Positions 46,635 to 55,541 of a stretch of 64,000 nt of DNA are shown here, one piece after another; within the stretch, counting starts at the first letter, position 1, and each line of letters starts with the position of its first letter. The stretch comes from Ensifer sp. USDA 6670. Lineage in GTDB: Bacteria > Pseudomonadota > Alphaproteobacteria > Rhizobiales > Rhizobiaceae. The translations under genes and the position numbers were made by a program. The notes under the pieces are model-generated. The model ran no database searches. It was not told the DNA's origin and saw only the letters and a list, made by a program, of their open reading frames with translations. The DNA lies in the NCBI GenBank assembly GCA_000421085.1, contig ATWE01000003.1, positions 186,001 through 250,000 of the forward strand. The letters are read 5' to 3'.

Positions 46635-47006
46635 ATGCAAGTTCAAGACGGAACGCCCGGGCGTCTGACGACCCACGTGCTGGACACGGCGAGCGGGAAA
46701 CCGGCAAGCAATCTGCGCATCGATCTCTACCGCATTGAAGGTGAACGGACGGAGCTTCTCTCCTCGACCCGCACCAACGATGACGGGCGCTGTGATGCGC
46801 CGCTTCTCGACGGTTCCACTATTGAAACCGGAACTTACGAGCTGCGCTTTCACGCCGGCGAGTATCTCGGCCCTGCGGCCGAGCGCGGCGCGCACCCGTT
46901 TCTCGACGTCATTCCGATCCGCTTCGGAATCGCCGACCGGGCCGCGCATTATCACGTGCCGCTCCTGCTTTCGCCCTACGGCTATTCAACCTATCGCGGG
47001 AGCTGA
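46635..47006 (+). CDS. uraH: 5-hydroxyisourate hydrolase
   Basis: The 123-aa transthyretin-like protein has HVLDTASG (residues 14-21) and the diagnostic C-terminus [18 protein letters not shown]. It converts 5-hydroxyisourate, the product of urate oxidation, to OHCU, which the divergent PuuE fusion consumes. GGAGGAGC upstream supports the ATG. No signal peptide. The xanthine dehydrogenase gene follows 5 bp later, so it is probably cotranscribed. Confidence 0.93.
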   Translation: MQVQDGTPGRLTTHVLDTASGKPASNLRIDLYRIEGERTELLSSTRTNDDGRCDAPLLDGSTIETGTYELRFHAGEYLGPAAERGAHPFLDVIPIRFGIADRAAHYHVPLLLSPYGYSTYRGS

Positions 47007-47011
47007 CGGCA

Positions 47012-48493
47012 ATGACGACCGAAACTCGCAATACGATCCGTTTCCTTTTGAACGACCGGTCCGTCGAACTTGCCGATGTCTCGCCGGTGCAGACGCTGCT
47101 GGACTTTCTGCGTATCGACCGCAATCTGCGCGGCACGAAGGAAGGCTGCGCGGAAGGGGACTGCGGCGCCTGCACCGTGCTTGTCGGCCGGCTTCTCGAC
47201 GGCAGGCTCAAATACGAATCGGTCAACGCCTGCATCCGTTTCGTCGCATCGCTTGACGGCTGCCATGTGGTGACGGTCGAAGCGCTTGCGCAGCCGAACG
47301 GGCCGCTGCATCCCGTGCAGCAGGCGATGGTCGACACGCATGCCTCGCAATGCGGCTTCTGCACACCCGGTTTCGTGATGTCGCTCTACGGCCTCTGGAT
47401 GACGAATGCGAAGCCGAGCGTTCAGGAAATCGAGAAGGCGCTGCAGGGCAATCTCTGTCGCTGCACCGGTTATGCGGCGATCATTCGGGCAGCGGAAGCG
47501 ATTGCATCGGTCGGCGAGTTCGGCAAGGACCCGCTGATTGTGGAACGCGAGGAGATCACGCGGCAGCTGGAGGCGCTTCGGGACGGGCGCCGCGTCGAGA
47601 TCGGCGGCGAAGACGAGCGCGTCGTGCTTCCGGCCTCGCTGAACGATTTCGCCGCGGTTCTCGAGGCGAACCCCGAGGCGACGATCGTTGCCGGTTCCAC
47701 CGATGTCGGGCTGTGGGTCACCAAATTCATGCGCGACATCGCGCCTGTCGTTCATCTCTCGCATCTTGAAGAACTGCGGCGGATCACCGTCGACTCGGAC
47801 GGCATCACCCTTGCCGCCGGCGTAACCTACACGGAGGCCTATCCCGTCATCGTCCGGCACTTCCCGCAACTTCGCGAGCTCTGGGATCGCATCGGCGGCG
47901 AGCAGGTGCGCAATATGGGCACGGTCGGGGGCAATATCGCCAACGGTTCGCCGATCGGCGACACGCCGCCTGCGCTGATCGCACTTCACGCTTCGGTGAC
48001 CCTGCGCAAGGGAACAAGCCGGCGCACGCTGCCGCTCGAAGCCTTTTTTATCGAATATGGCAAACAGGACCGCAAAGCCGGCGAATTCGTCGAGTCTGTC
48101 CGGATTCCCTTCCTGGACGAGACCGACCGCTTCGCCGTCTACAAGATCTCGAAGCGCTTCGATGAGGACATCTCCGCAGTCTGCGGCGCGTTCCGCCTGA
48201 AGCTCGACGCTGACGGCAAGGTTGCCGACGTGGCTATTGTTTTTGGCGGTATGGCGGGCACGCCGAAGCGCGCGTCGAATGCGGAGGCCGCTCTCAAGGA
48301 CGCGCAATGGAACGACGCTGCCATCGAGGCTGGCGTTGCGGCCTTCGAGCGGGATTTCACGCCGCTCACCGACTGGCGCGCCTCCTCTGAATATCGGATG
48401 CTCGTTGCCAGGAATCTCCTGCGGCGCTTCCATCTGGAGACGCAGGAAACGCGCAATATCCGGATCGACCGCACGGTCGCGGTGGCTTTCTAG
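47012..48493 (+). CDS. xdhA: Xanthine dehydrogenase small subunit (2Fe-2S and FAD)
   Basis: The 493-aa protein has the N-terminal ferredoxin domain with Cys46, Cys51 and Cys54 in EGCAEGDCGACTV, a second 2Fe-2S domain with CGFCTPGF and CRCTGY, and an FAD-binding domain with VAGSTDVGLW and NMGTVGGNIANGSPIGD. With XdhB it oxidises hypoxanthine and xanthine to urate, passing electrons to NAD+. Domains and cysteines are complete. The large-subunit gene follows 13 bp downstream. Confidence 0.94.
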   Translation: MTTETRNTIRFLLNDRSVELADVSPVQTLLDFLRIDRNLRGTKEGCAEGDCGACTVLVGRLLDGRLKYESVNACIRFVASLDGCHVVTVEALAQPNGPLHPVQQAMVDTHASQCGFCTPGFVMSLYGLWMTNAKPSVQEIEKALQGNLCRCTGYAAIIRAAEAIASVGEFGKDPLIVEREEITRQLEALRDGRRVEIGGEDERVVLPASLNDFAAVLEANPEATIVAGSTDVGLWVTKFMRDIAPVVHLSHLEELRRITVDSDGITLAAGVTYTEAYPVIVRHFPQLRELWDRIGGEQVRNMGTVGGNIANGSPIGDTPPALIALHASVTLRKGTSRRTLPLEAFFIEYGKQDRKAGEFVESVRIPFLDETDRFAVYKISKRFDEDISAVCGAFRLKLDADGKVADVAIVFGGMAGTPKRASNAEAALKDAQWNDAAIEAGVAAFERDFTPLTDWRASSEYRMLVARNLLRRFHLETQETRNIRIDRTVAVAF

Positions 48494-48506
48494 AGAGGGT
48501 GGACCC

Positions 48507-50846
48507 ATGAATGTGATGCAGCCCGTCGATCGCGTCCGCGGCGCCGTCCACGATAAGGAACGCCATGAATCCGGTCACAAGCACGTTTCCGGAGCCGCCG
48601 AGTATATAGACGATATTCCCGAGCCCGCGGGTATGCTTCACGGCTATCTGGGGCTCTCGCAGCGCGCGCACGCCGAAATCCTGTCAGTGGATTTCGAGGC
48701 GGTGCGTAACAGTCCTGGTGTCGTAGGAGTGCTCACGGCGGAGGACATACCCGGCGAAAACGATATCAGCCCGGCGCACAAGCACGACGATCCGGTCTTC
48801 GCGACCGGCAAGGTCGAGTTCCACGGCCAGCCGATCTTCGCGGTTATCGCCACCTCGCGCGAGGCCGCCCGGCGCGCGGCCGCCAAGGTGAAGATCGATT
48901 ATCGCGATCTGCCGCATGTAACGGATGTTCTCGAAGCGGCGGCTGCGAACTATCCGCTGGTGATCGATCCCCTGAAGCTCGAGCGTGGCGACATCGATGC
49001 CGGCTTCGCCAGGGCGAAAAACACTGTTTCGGGCGAAATGCGCATCGGTGGCCAGGATCACTTCTATCTCGAAGGCCAGATCTCCTTTGCGATCCCCGGC
49101 GAGGATGACGAAGTAACCGTCTTTTCCTCGACCCAGCATCCGAGCGAGACGCAACTGATGGTCGCTCATGTGCTGGGCGTGCCGTCGAATGCCGTGACCG
49201 TCAACGTCCGGCGCATGGGCGGCGGCTTCGGCGGCAAGGAGACGCAGGCAAATCTTTTCGCGGCGGTTGCGGCAGTGGCGGCAAGGAAATACCGCCGGGC
49301 GGTCAAGGTCCGCCCCGACCGCGACGACGACATGACGGCGACCGGCAAGCGCCACGACTTCCACGTCGACTACAAGGTCGGTTTCGACGACGATGGCCGC
49401 ATAGAGGCGGTGGACGCCGTCTTCGCCGCCCGCTGCGGCTTCTCGGCCGACCTTTCCGGACCGGTGACCGATCGCGCGCTCTTCCACGCCGACAATTGCT
49501 ATTTTTACCCGAATGTCCGACTGCGCTCGCGCCCGCTCAAGACCAACACGGTCTCGAACACAGCGTTCCGGGGGTTCGGCGGCCCGCAGGGCATGGTCGG
49601 CGGCGAGCGGATGATCGAAGACGTCGCCTATGCGCTCGGCAAGGACCCGCTCGAAATCCGCAAGCTCAATTTCTACGGCGGTGAGGGACGCAACCTGACG
49701 CCGTACCACCAGACGGTGGAAGACAACATCATCGGCCGGATCATCGAGGAGCTCGAGGCTTCGTCCGACTACGCCGCCCGGCGGCAGGCGGCCATCGCCT
49801 TCAACCGCGAGAGCCCCGTCATCAAGCGCGGCATCGCGCTGACGCCGGTGAAATTCGGTATCTCCTTCACCAAGACGGAATACAACCAGGCCGGCGCCCT
49901 GGTCCATGTCTATACGGACGGTTCGATCCAGCTGAACCACGGCGGCACGGAGATGGGGCAGGGGCTCTACACCAAGGTGGCGCAGGTCGTCGCGGACGAG
50001 TTCCAGGTCGATCTGGACCATATAAAGGTGACTGCGACCTCGACCGGAAAGGTGCCGAACACCTCGGCGACGGCCGCTTCGTCCGGTTCGGACCTCAACG
50101 GCATGGCAGCCGCCAATGCCTGCCAGCAGATCAAGGAGCGGCTCGTGCGCTTCGCGGCCGAGCACTACGGCGTCGGCGAAGCCGATGTCGCCTTCGAGCC
50201 GAACACGGTCCGGATCGGCGCAGAGCGCATCGCCTTTGCCGATCTTATCAAGGCGGCTTATGCAGCGCGCGTGCAGCTTTCGGCGGCCGGTTTCTACAAG
50301 ACACCGAAGATCCACTGGAGCCGCGCCGAGGGGCGGGGGCGTCCGTTCTATTACTTCGCCTACGGCGCCTCGTGCTCCGAGGTCAGCGTCGACATGCTGA
50401 CCGGCGAATATCAGGTCGAGCGGACCGATATCATCCACGATGTCGGCAAGTCGCTGAACCCGGCGCTCGACCTCGGCCAGGTCGAGGGTGCCTTCGTCCA
50501 GGGCATGGGCTGGCTGACGACGGAGGAACTCTGGTGGGATGCCAAGGGCCGGTTGCGGACGCATGCTCCCTCCACCTACAAGATCCCGCTCGCGTCCGAT
50601 CGCCCGCGCGTCTTCAACGTGCGTCTGGCCGAATGGTCCGTTAACCGGGAGGAGACGATCCGGCGCTCGAAGGCGGTCGGGGAACCTCCCTTCATGCTGG
50701 GGATTTCGGTTCTGGAGGCGATATCCATGGCGGCGGCGAGCGTCGCGGATTATCGTATTCCGCCGCGTATCGATGCCCCGGCAACGCCGGAGCGCGTGCT
50801 GATGGCGGTCGAGCGCCTGCGCGCCGCCCGGGCCGGGCAGGGATGA
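48507..50846 (+). CDS. xdhB: Xanthine dehydrogenase large subunit (molybdopterin)
   Basis: The 779-aa protein starts at ATG 48507 (GAGAGGGTGGACCC leader). It has the Moco-domain motifs GGTEMGQGLYTKV, TAFRGFGGPQG and the catalytic-site region AVGEPPFMLGISVLEAI, containing the expected active Glu. It oxidises hypoxanthine and xanthine with XdhA. A longer in-frame start at 48222 lies inside xdhA and is rejected. Moco cofactor synthesis genes are not in the window; xdhC follows. Confidence 0.94.
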   Translation: MNVMQPVDRVRGAVHDKERHESGHKHVSGAAEYIDDIPEPAGMLHGYLGLSQRAHAEILSVDFEAVRNSPGVVGVLTAEDIPGENDISPAHKHDDPVFATGKVEFHGQPIFAVIATSREAARRAAAKVKIDYRDLPHVTDVLEAAAANYPLVIDPLKLERGDIDAGFARAKNTVSGEMRIGGQDHFYLEGQISFAIPGEDDEVTVFSSTQHPSETQLMVAHVLGVPSNAVTVNVRRMGGGFGGKETQANLFAAVAAVAARKYRRAVKVRPDRDDDMTATGKRHDFHVDYKVGFDDDGRIEAVDAVFAARCGFSADLSGPVTDRALFHADNCYFYPNVRLRSRPLKTNTVSNTAFRGFGGPQGMVGGERMIEDVAYALGKDPLEIRKLNFYGGEGRNLTPYHQTVEDNIIGRIIEELEASSDYAARRQAAIAFNRESPVIKRGIALTPVKFGISFTKTEYNQAGALVHVYTDGSIQLNHGGTEMGQGLYTKVAQVVADEFQVDLDHIKVTATSTGKVPNTSATAASSGSDLNGMAAANACQQIKERLVRFAAEHYGVGEADVAFEPNTVRIGAERIAFADLIKAAYAARVQLSAAGFYKTPKIHWSRAEGRGRPFYYFAYGASCSEVSVDMLTGEYQVERTDIIHDVGKSLNPALDLGQVEGAFVQGMGWLTTEELWWDAKGRLRTHAPSTYKIPLASDRPRVFNVRLAEWSVNREETIRRSKAVGEPPFMLGISVLEAISMAAASVADYRIPPRIDAPATPERVLMAVERLRAARAGQG

Positions 50847-50866
50847 TCGCGCAGCGAAGATAATGG

Positions 50867-51733
50867 ATGGCTGAGATGGCGCGCAGAGAAGACATCCGGG
50901 ATTTCCTGAACCGTGAAACGGCCTGCGTGCTTGTCGAGGTGGCGAGCGCGGCTGGCTCGACGCCGCGTGATGCCGACGCCTGGATGCTCGTCTCTAAAGA
51001 TCGCACCTTCGCCACGATCGGCGGGGGACAGCTGGAATTCATGGCGATCGACCACGCGCGGAAGCTCGTTCAGGGGGCGAACGCGGATCTTCGATTGGCG
51101 ATCCCCCTCGGCCCGGAGATCGGCCAATGCTGCGGCGGTCACGTCGCGCTTTCCTTCAAAAAGGTCGATGCGGACGCGCGTGCGATGCTCATCGAGCGCA
51201 GCGACGGCGAGATCGCGCACCGGCCGCATGTCTATATCTTCGGCGCCGGCCACGTCGGCAACGCGCTCGCCATGGCGCTGTCGCACGTGCCGCTCAGGAC
51301 CGTTCTCGTAGACACCCGCGAACATGAACTCTCGGCCGCCGACGTGCCCGGTATCGAGACCTGCCTGACCGCAATGCCTGAAGCCGTCGTGCGCGACGCG
51401 CCGCCGGGCAGCGCCTTCGTCGTCCTCACCCACGATCACGCACTCGACTTCCTGATCGCGACTGAGGCGCTCGGGCGCGAAGACGCCAGTTACGTCGGCA
51501 TGATCGGCTCGAAAACGAAACGCGCGACTTTCAAGAACTGGCTGTCGCGAGAGGTCAGTCGTCCTGAGCTTTTCGAGAGGCTCGTCTGCCCGATCGGCGG
51601 TACGGCGGTCAAGGACAAGCGGCCGCCGGTGATCGCAGCGCTTGCCGCGGCCGAGATAATGACTGCGGCGCTGAACCGCCATCTGCAGCCTCTCGCGTCC
51701 ACCCCGAAGAGCCGGAGATCGATCAAGGCATAG
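50867..51733 (+). CDS. xdhC: XdhC-type molybdenum cofactor insertion/sulfuration protein
   Basis: The 288-aa protein has the XdhC cysteine motif IGQCCGGHVALSF and a C-terminal Rossmann domain with HVYIFGAGHVGNALAMAL and YVGMIGSKTKRATFK. XdhC proteins bind and help sulfurate and insert Moco into xanthine dehydrogenase. It follows xdhB by 20 bp. ATG 50867 or 50876 could be the start. Its 3' end overlaps a convergent HxlR gene by 11 bp. Confidence 0.92.
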   Translation: MAEMARREDIRDFLNRETACVLVEVASAAGSTPRDADAWMLVSKDRTFATIGGGQLEFMAIDHARKLVQGANADLRLAIPLGPEIGQCCGGHVALSFKKVDADARAMLIERSDGEIAHRPHVYIFGAGHVGNALAMALSHVPLRTVLVDTREHELSAADVPGIETCLTAMPEAVVRDAPPGSAFVVLTHDHALDFLIATEALGREDASYVGMIGSKTKRATFKNWLSREVSRPELFERLVCPIGGTAVKDKRPPVIAALAAAEIMTAALNRHLQPLASTPKSRRSIKA

Positions 51734-52115
51734 CCTGGTTGTCGCCCCTTCGTGGGCGGATCACGCAATCTGCCACGTGATCGAGCTCGTTCAGCTCGGC
51801 GGCGTGGCGCTGACCCCACTCGCAAAGTGCCAGCAGGACGGGCTCGAGGCTGAGGCCGAGCGTGGTCGCGGAATATTCGACGCGCGGCGGTATCTCGCGG
51901 AATATCTCCCTGTGTACGAGGCCATGCTCCTCCATCTCGCGGAGCTGCTGGATCAGCACTTTCTGGCTGACGGCGGGTATCAGCCTTCGCAACTCGGACA
52001 GCCGCTTCGGCCTATCGAACAGATGGTAGAGGATGATGGCTTTCCAGCGTCCGGAGATCACTTTGAGTGCGCGCTCGGAGGGCAGCACAGGCAATTTCTT
52101 TATGATCTCAGCCAT
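51723..52115 (-). CDS. HxlR family transcriptional regulator
   Basis: The 130-aa protein from ATG 52115 is one winged-helix domain (HxlR type): VISGRWKAIILYHLFDRPKRL is followed by LSELRRLIPAVSQKVL and QLREMEEHGLVHREIF. The N-terminal Cys of redox-sensing relatives (usual CP- motif) is replaced by Leu. A longer frame from 52334 has an unsupported N-terminus. It is divergent from a quinone-oxidoreductase-like gene, the common HxlR arrangement, so it probably regulates that gene. Confidence 0.85.
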   Translation of the reverse strand: MAEIIKKLPVLPSERALKVISGRWKAIILYHLFDRPKRLSELRRLIPAVSQKVLIQQLREMEEHGLVHREIFREIPPRVEYSATTLGLSLEPVLLALCEWGQRHAAELNELDHVADCVIRPRRGDNQAMP

Positions 52116-52215
52116 GGTTACCCATCGGTCAGTATGGAACGAAAGAGTGTGTAGATGCGGTCCGAAGACTAGCCCTAAATAGCCGCGCAAACCAACAGTT
52201 TCGAGGCAAGTTCTT

Positions 52216-53196
52216 ATGAAGGCCATTGAGTTCCGCCGCTTCGGGTCGCCAGACGTGCTCCAAAGCATCGATGTCGCTACACCGAGTCCGGGAAGGGGTG
52301 AGGCGCTCGTCCGCGTGGGCGCCGTTGGCGTCAACTATTTCGAGGTTCTGATGCGGCAGGACCGCTACGCGGTCACGCCGGAACTGCCGATGATCCCAGG
52401 TGTGGAGGTCGCCGGCGTCGTCGTGGCCGTCGGGGAGGATCTATCCCAGGATCTTATCGGCAGTCGTGTCGCGGCCCCGATGTTCGCTCATGGTCGGGGT
52501 ACCGGCGGATATGCCGAATATGTGTCGGTCGAGGCCGAGATGCTGGTGCCGGTCCCGGACGGACTTTCCTTCGAAGCGACTGTTGCCATGATGGTGCAGG
52601 GCCTCACGGCGCTTTATCTTGTCCGGCAAAGTTCGCTGCACAACAAAACGCTGCTGATCAGCGCTGCGGCAGGCGGTGTGGGTTCACTGCTCGTGCAATT
52701 GGCAAGGAGCGGCGGCGCGCGGACGATCGTTGCCGTTGCGAGCTCGGAGGAAAAGCTCGACTTCGCCCGTTCGCTCGGTGCTCACGTCGGCATCAACTAT
52801 GCGGCCCCTGATTGGACGACAAAGCTCAGGGGGGCTTTGAACGGTAGCGGGGTCGACATTCTTTACGATTTCGTCGGCGGCGAATTTACCCACGCAGCGA
52901 TCGATCTGCTGGCACCGGAGGGAGAGCTGGTTTTCGGTGCCCTCGGCAGGTTTGCGTTGAGCGCCCGGCAAATGGAATCGATGTTTGCACTGAACCAATC
53001 CCTGCGCGGCTTCGCCTTACTGCCGCTCTTGAACCTGGCCGGATTGAAGGCGGATCTCGCCGAGCTTTTCAACCGGGCGCAAGAGGGCGCCCTGACGGTC
53101 GCGATCGACAGTCGCTTTTCGCTTGATCGGGCAGCGGACGCACACCGGGCGATCGAGAGCCGCCGAACGATCGGTAAGGTCGTGCTTGTGCCCTGA
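52216..53196 (+). CDS. Quinone oxidoreductase-like zinc-type medium-chain dehydrogenase
   Basis: The 326-aa MDR-superfamily protein starts MKAIEFRRFGSPDVL, with VEVAGVVVAVGEDL and the NADPH-binding loop ISAAAGGVGSLLVQLA at about residue 155. No catalytic zinc ligand cluster is seen, so a quinone-oxidoreductase-type role is likely. It shares a 100-bp divergent region with the HxlR gene and converges on the LysR gene across 9 bp. It has no clear role in purine catabolism. Confidence 0.87.
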   Translation: MKAIEFRRFGSPDVLQSIDVATPSPGRGEALVRVGAVGVNYFEVLMRQDRYAVTPELPMIPGVEVAGVVVAVGEDLSQDLIGSRVAAPMFAHGRGTGGYAEYVSVEAEMLVPVPDGLSFEATVAMMVQGLTALYLVRQSSLHNKTLLISAAAGGVGSLLVQLARSGGARTIVAVASSEEKLDFARSLGAHVGINYAAPDWTTKLRGALNGSGVDILYDFVGGEFTHAAIDLLAPEGELVFGALGRFALSARQMESMFALNQSLRGFALLPLLNLAGLKADLAELFNRAQEGALTVAIDSRFSLDRAADAHRAIESRRTIGKVVLVP

Positions 53197-53205
53197 GGGC
53201 GCTGC

Positions 53206-54153
53206 TCAAGCGCTGGAACGCTCCTGCACTTCAGCAGTGTCCGCCAGCATCTTGCCGATCAGCCGCTGACAGCGCTCGGCCATGAAGTCGATCATCAACC
53301 GCACCTTCGGATCCTGGAAGCGCTTGTGCGGGTAGATCGCCGCGAGCTGTGCGCCGAGTGGTGGCGTCTCCTCGAGCACCGGGACGAGCAAACCCTCGTC
53401 GATATACTGTTTCACCTCGAAGAGCGGCTTGTTTACGATGCCGCGTCCGTCCAGCGCCCACTGGGTGAGCACGTCGCCATCATCCGAATCATAGGGACCA
53501 CCGACCTCGAATTTGCGAACACCATCCGGTGTCTGCAAGGTCCAGTAATATTCCTTCGACCCGGGATAGCGCAGCAGAAGACAGTCGTGGCTATGGCTGA
53601 GGAGGTCGTCCGGCGACGATGGTATGCCGCGCCTTTCGAAATAGCGCGGCGACCCACAGAGCACCCGGTCGCAATTCATGATGCCGCGCATGCGCAGGTT
53701 CGAATCCTCGAGTATGCCGAGCTTGAAGGCGATGTCGACGCCCTCGGCAAGGATGTCGACATTGTGATCGGAGAGGCGCAACCGCACCTCGATATCCGGA
53801 TAGCGGTCGTGAAACTCCGGTATGCCGGGCGCGATCAGCCGCCGGCCGATGCCGAGCGGGGCGGTGATTTTCAGCGCTCCCTTCGGATTTCTTGAAAGAT
53901 CGGCAATGGCGCTCTCCGCCTCGTTCACCGCCTCGAGTATCTTTACCGCGCCCTCGTAGAAGACTCGTCCGTGCTCGGTCGGCGTCAGTTTTCTGGTGGT
54001 GCGGTTGAACAGGCGCACACCCATATGCCGCTCCAACTCCTTGATTCTGTTGCTGGCAACTGCCGGCGTGACGCGCTGATCGCGGCCCGCTGCCGACAGC
54101 GTTCCAAGCTCCACGACGCGCACGAACACACGCACATTATCGAGATAGGACAT
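53206..54153 (-). CDS. LysR family transcriptional regulator
   Basis: The 315-aa protein has the N-terminal LysR helix-turn-helix at about residues 5-60 (VVELGTLSAAGRDQRVTPAVASN, with ELERHMGVRLFNRTTRKL) and a substrate-binding-type effector domain. It is divergent from puuD, with a 149-bp gap containing the TTGAAAGAGT motif, so control of puuD-guaD is plausible. The effector is unknown. Confidence 0.87.
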   Translation of the reverse strand: MSYLDNVRVFVRVVELGTLSAAGRDQRVTPAVASNRIKELERHMGVRLFNRTTRKLTPTEHGRVFYEGAVKILEAVNEAESAIADLSRNPKGALKITAPLGIGRRLIAPGIPEFHDRYPDIEVRLRLSDHNVDILAEGVDIAFKLGILEDSNLRMRGIMNCDRVLCGSPRYFERRGIPSSPDDLLSHSHDCLLLRYPGSKEYYWTLQTPDGVRKFEVGGPYDSDDGDVLTQWALDGRGIVNKPLFEVKQYIDEGLLVPVLEETPPLGAQLAAIYPHKRFQDPKVRLMIDFMAERCQRLIGKMLADTAEVQERSSA

Positions 54154-54219
54154 GCTTCCGCCTCTGCTCTTCCGGCGCGAACGTAGCGCTCCGGCCTCTC
54201 TTCGATTTTATAGTTTTTT

Positions 54220-54229
54220 TTGAAAGAGT
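54220..54229 (+). promoter_or_regulatory. TTGAAAGAGT motif, partial match to the purine motif
   Basis: Shares TTGAAAG-x-x-T with the copies at 42242 and 46546 and sits in the divergent lysR/puuD gap. Two of ten bases differ and the preceding T run is A/T-rich, so it may be chance. Confidence 0.3.
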
Positions 54230-54302
54230 TGGTGCGATGGCGCCGTTCCCGCCTCCCCAAGCAATGACACATAATGAACGCGAGAGAAATGGGGAGAACT
54301 CA

Positions 54303-55541
54303 ATGTACGAGTATGCCATCGCCTGGGATTGGCTGACATTTGCGGTCAGATGGCTGCATGTCATCACGGGCATCGCCTGGATCGGCTCATCCTTTTACTT
54401 CGTCGCGCTCGACCTGGGGCTGAAGCAGCGTCCGGGCATGCCGGTCGGCGCCTATGGCGAAGAGTGGCAGGTGCATGGCGGCGGCTTCTACCACATCCAG
54501 AAATATCTGGTTGCGCCGGAAAACATGCCGGAGCACCTGATCTGGTTCAAGTGGGAGTCCTATGTCACCTGGCTCTCCGGTTTCGGCATGCTTGCGCTCC
54601 TCTATTATGCCGGCGCGGACCTCTACCTCATCGATCCGAACGTGCTCGACGTCTCGAAGCCGATGGCGATCGCCATCTCGCTGGCTTCGCTTGGCTTCGG
54701 CTGGCTTGCTTATGACATGATCTGCCGTTCGCCGTTCGGCAACGACAATACGCGACTCATGGTGCTGCTCTACTTCATCCTCGTCGCCGTCGCCTGGGGC
54801 TATACCCAACTCTTCACGGGACGGGCCGCCTATCTGCATCTCGGCGCCTTCACGGCGACCATCATGTCGGCCAACGTGTTCTTCATCATCATCCCGAACC
54901 AGAAGAAGGTCGTTGCCGACCTGGTCGCAGGCCGCACGCCCGACCCTGCTCTCGGAAAGCAGGCGAAGCAGCGTTCGACGCACAACAACTATCTGACTCT
55001 GCCCGTGCTGTTCCTGATGCTGTCGAACCATTATCCGCTTGCCTTCGGCACGCAATATAACTGGATCATCGCCTCGCTGGTCTTCCTCATGGGCGTCACG
55101 ATCCGCCACTGGTTCAACACCCGCCACGCCAACAAGGGCAGCCCGACCTGGACCTGGCTCGCGACGGTGCTTCTGTTCATCGCCATCATGTGGCTCTCCA
55201 CCGTTCCCAAGGTCCTCTCCGAAGGCGGAGAGGCCAGGGCTTCTACGGCCGTCGAAGCGGTCGTTGCGTCGCCGGACTTTTCCAAAGTGCGCGACACCGT
55301 GCTTGGCCGCTGTTCCATGTGCCATGCGCGCGAGCCCGGATGGGAAGGCATAATCGTGCCGCCAAAGGGCGTGGTTCTCGAAGCCGACGGCGACATCGTC
55401 GCGCATGCTCGCGAAATCTACCTGCAGGCGGGGCGCTCGCATGCCATGCCGCCTGCCAATGTCACCGGGATTACCGAGAAGGAACGCCAGCTTATCGCCA
55501 GCTGGTACGAGACGACCGTAAAGGAAGGAAAGGTGCAATGA
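54303..55541 (+). CDS. puuD: Cytochrome-linked urate hydroxylase PuuD
   Basis: The 412-aa protein starts at ATG 54303 (GGGGAG upstream). Residues about 1-310 hold around eight membrane helices of the PuuD type, beginning AVRWLHVITGIAWIGSSF with conserved GGGFYHIQKY. The C-terminal domain is a cytochrome c with the haem site C337-S-M-C-H341 and a distal Met in HAMPPANVTG. It oxidises urate to 5-hydroxyisourate and passes electrons to the respiratory chain, in place of an H2O2-forming uricase. It overlaps guaD by 4 bp. Confidence 0.93.
   Translation: MYEYAIAWDWLTFAVRWLHVITGIAWIGSSFYFVALDLGLKQRPGMPVGAYGEEWQVHGGGFYHIQKYLVAPENMPEHLIWFKWESYVTWLSGFGMLALLYYAGADLYLIDPNVLDVSKPMAIAISLASLGFGWLAYDMICRSPFGNDNTRLMVLLYFILVAVAWGYTQLFTGRAAYLHLGAFTATIMSANVFFIIIPNQKKVVADLVAGRTPDPALGKQAKQRSTHNNYLTLPVLFLMLSNHYPLAFGTQYNWIIASLVFLMGVTIRHWFNTRHANKGSPTWTWLATVLLFIAIMWLSTVPKVLSEGGEARASTAVEAVVASPDFSKVRDTVLGRCSMCHAREPGWEGIIVPPKGVVLEADGDIVAHAREIYLQAGRSHAMPPANVTGITEKERQLIASWYETTVKEGKVQ

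Noticed and set aside
48684-50564. 626-aa minus-strand frame inside xdhB
   Set aside because: Mirror of the molybdopterin subunit; no recognisable domain.
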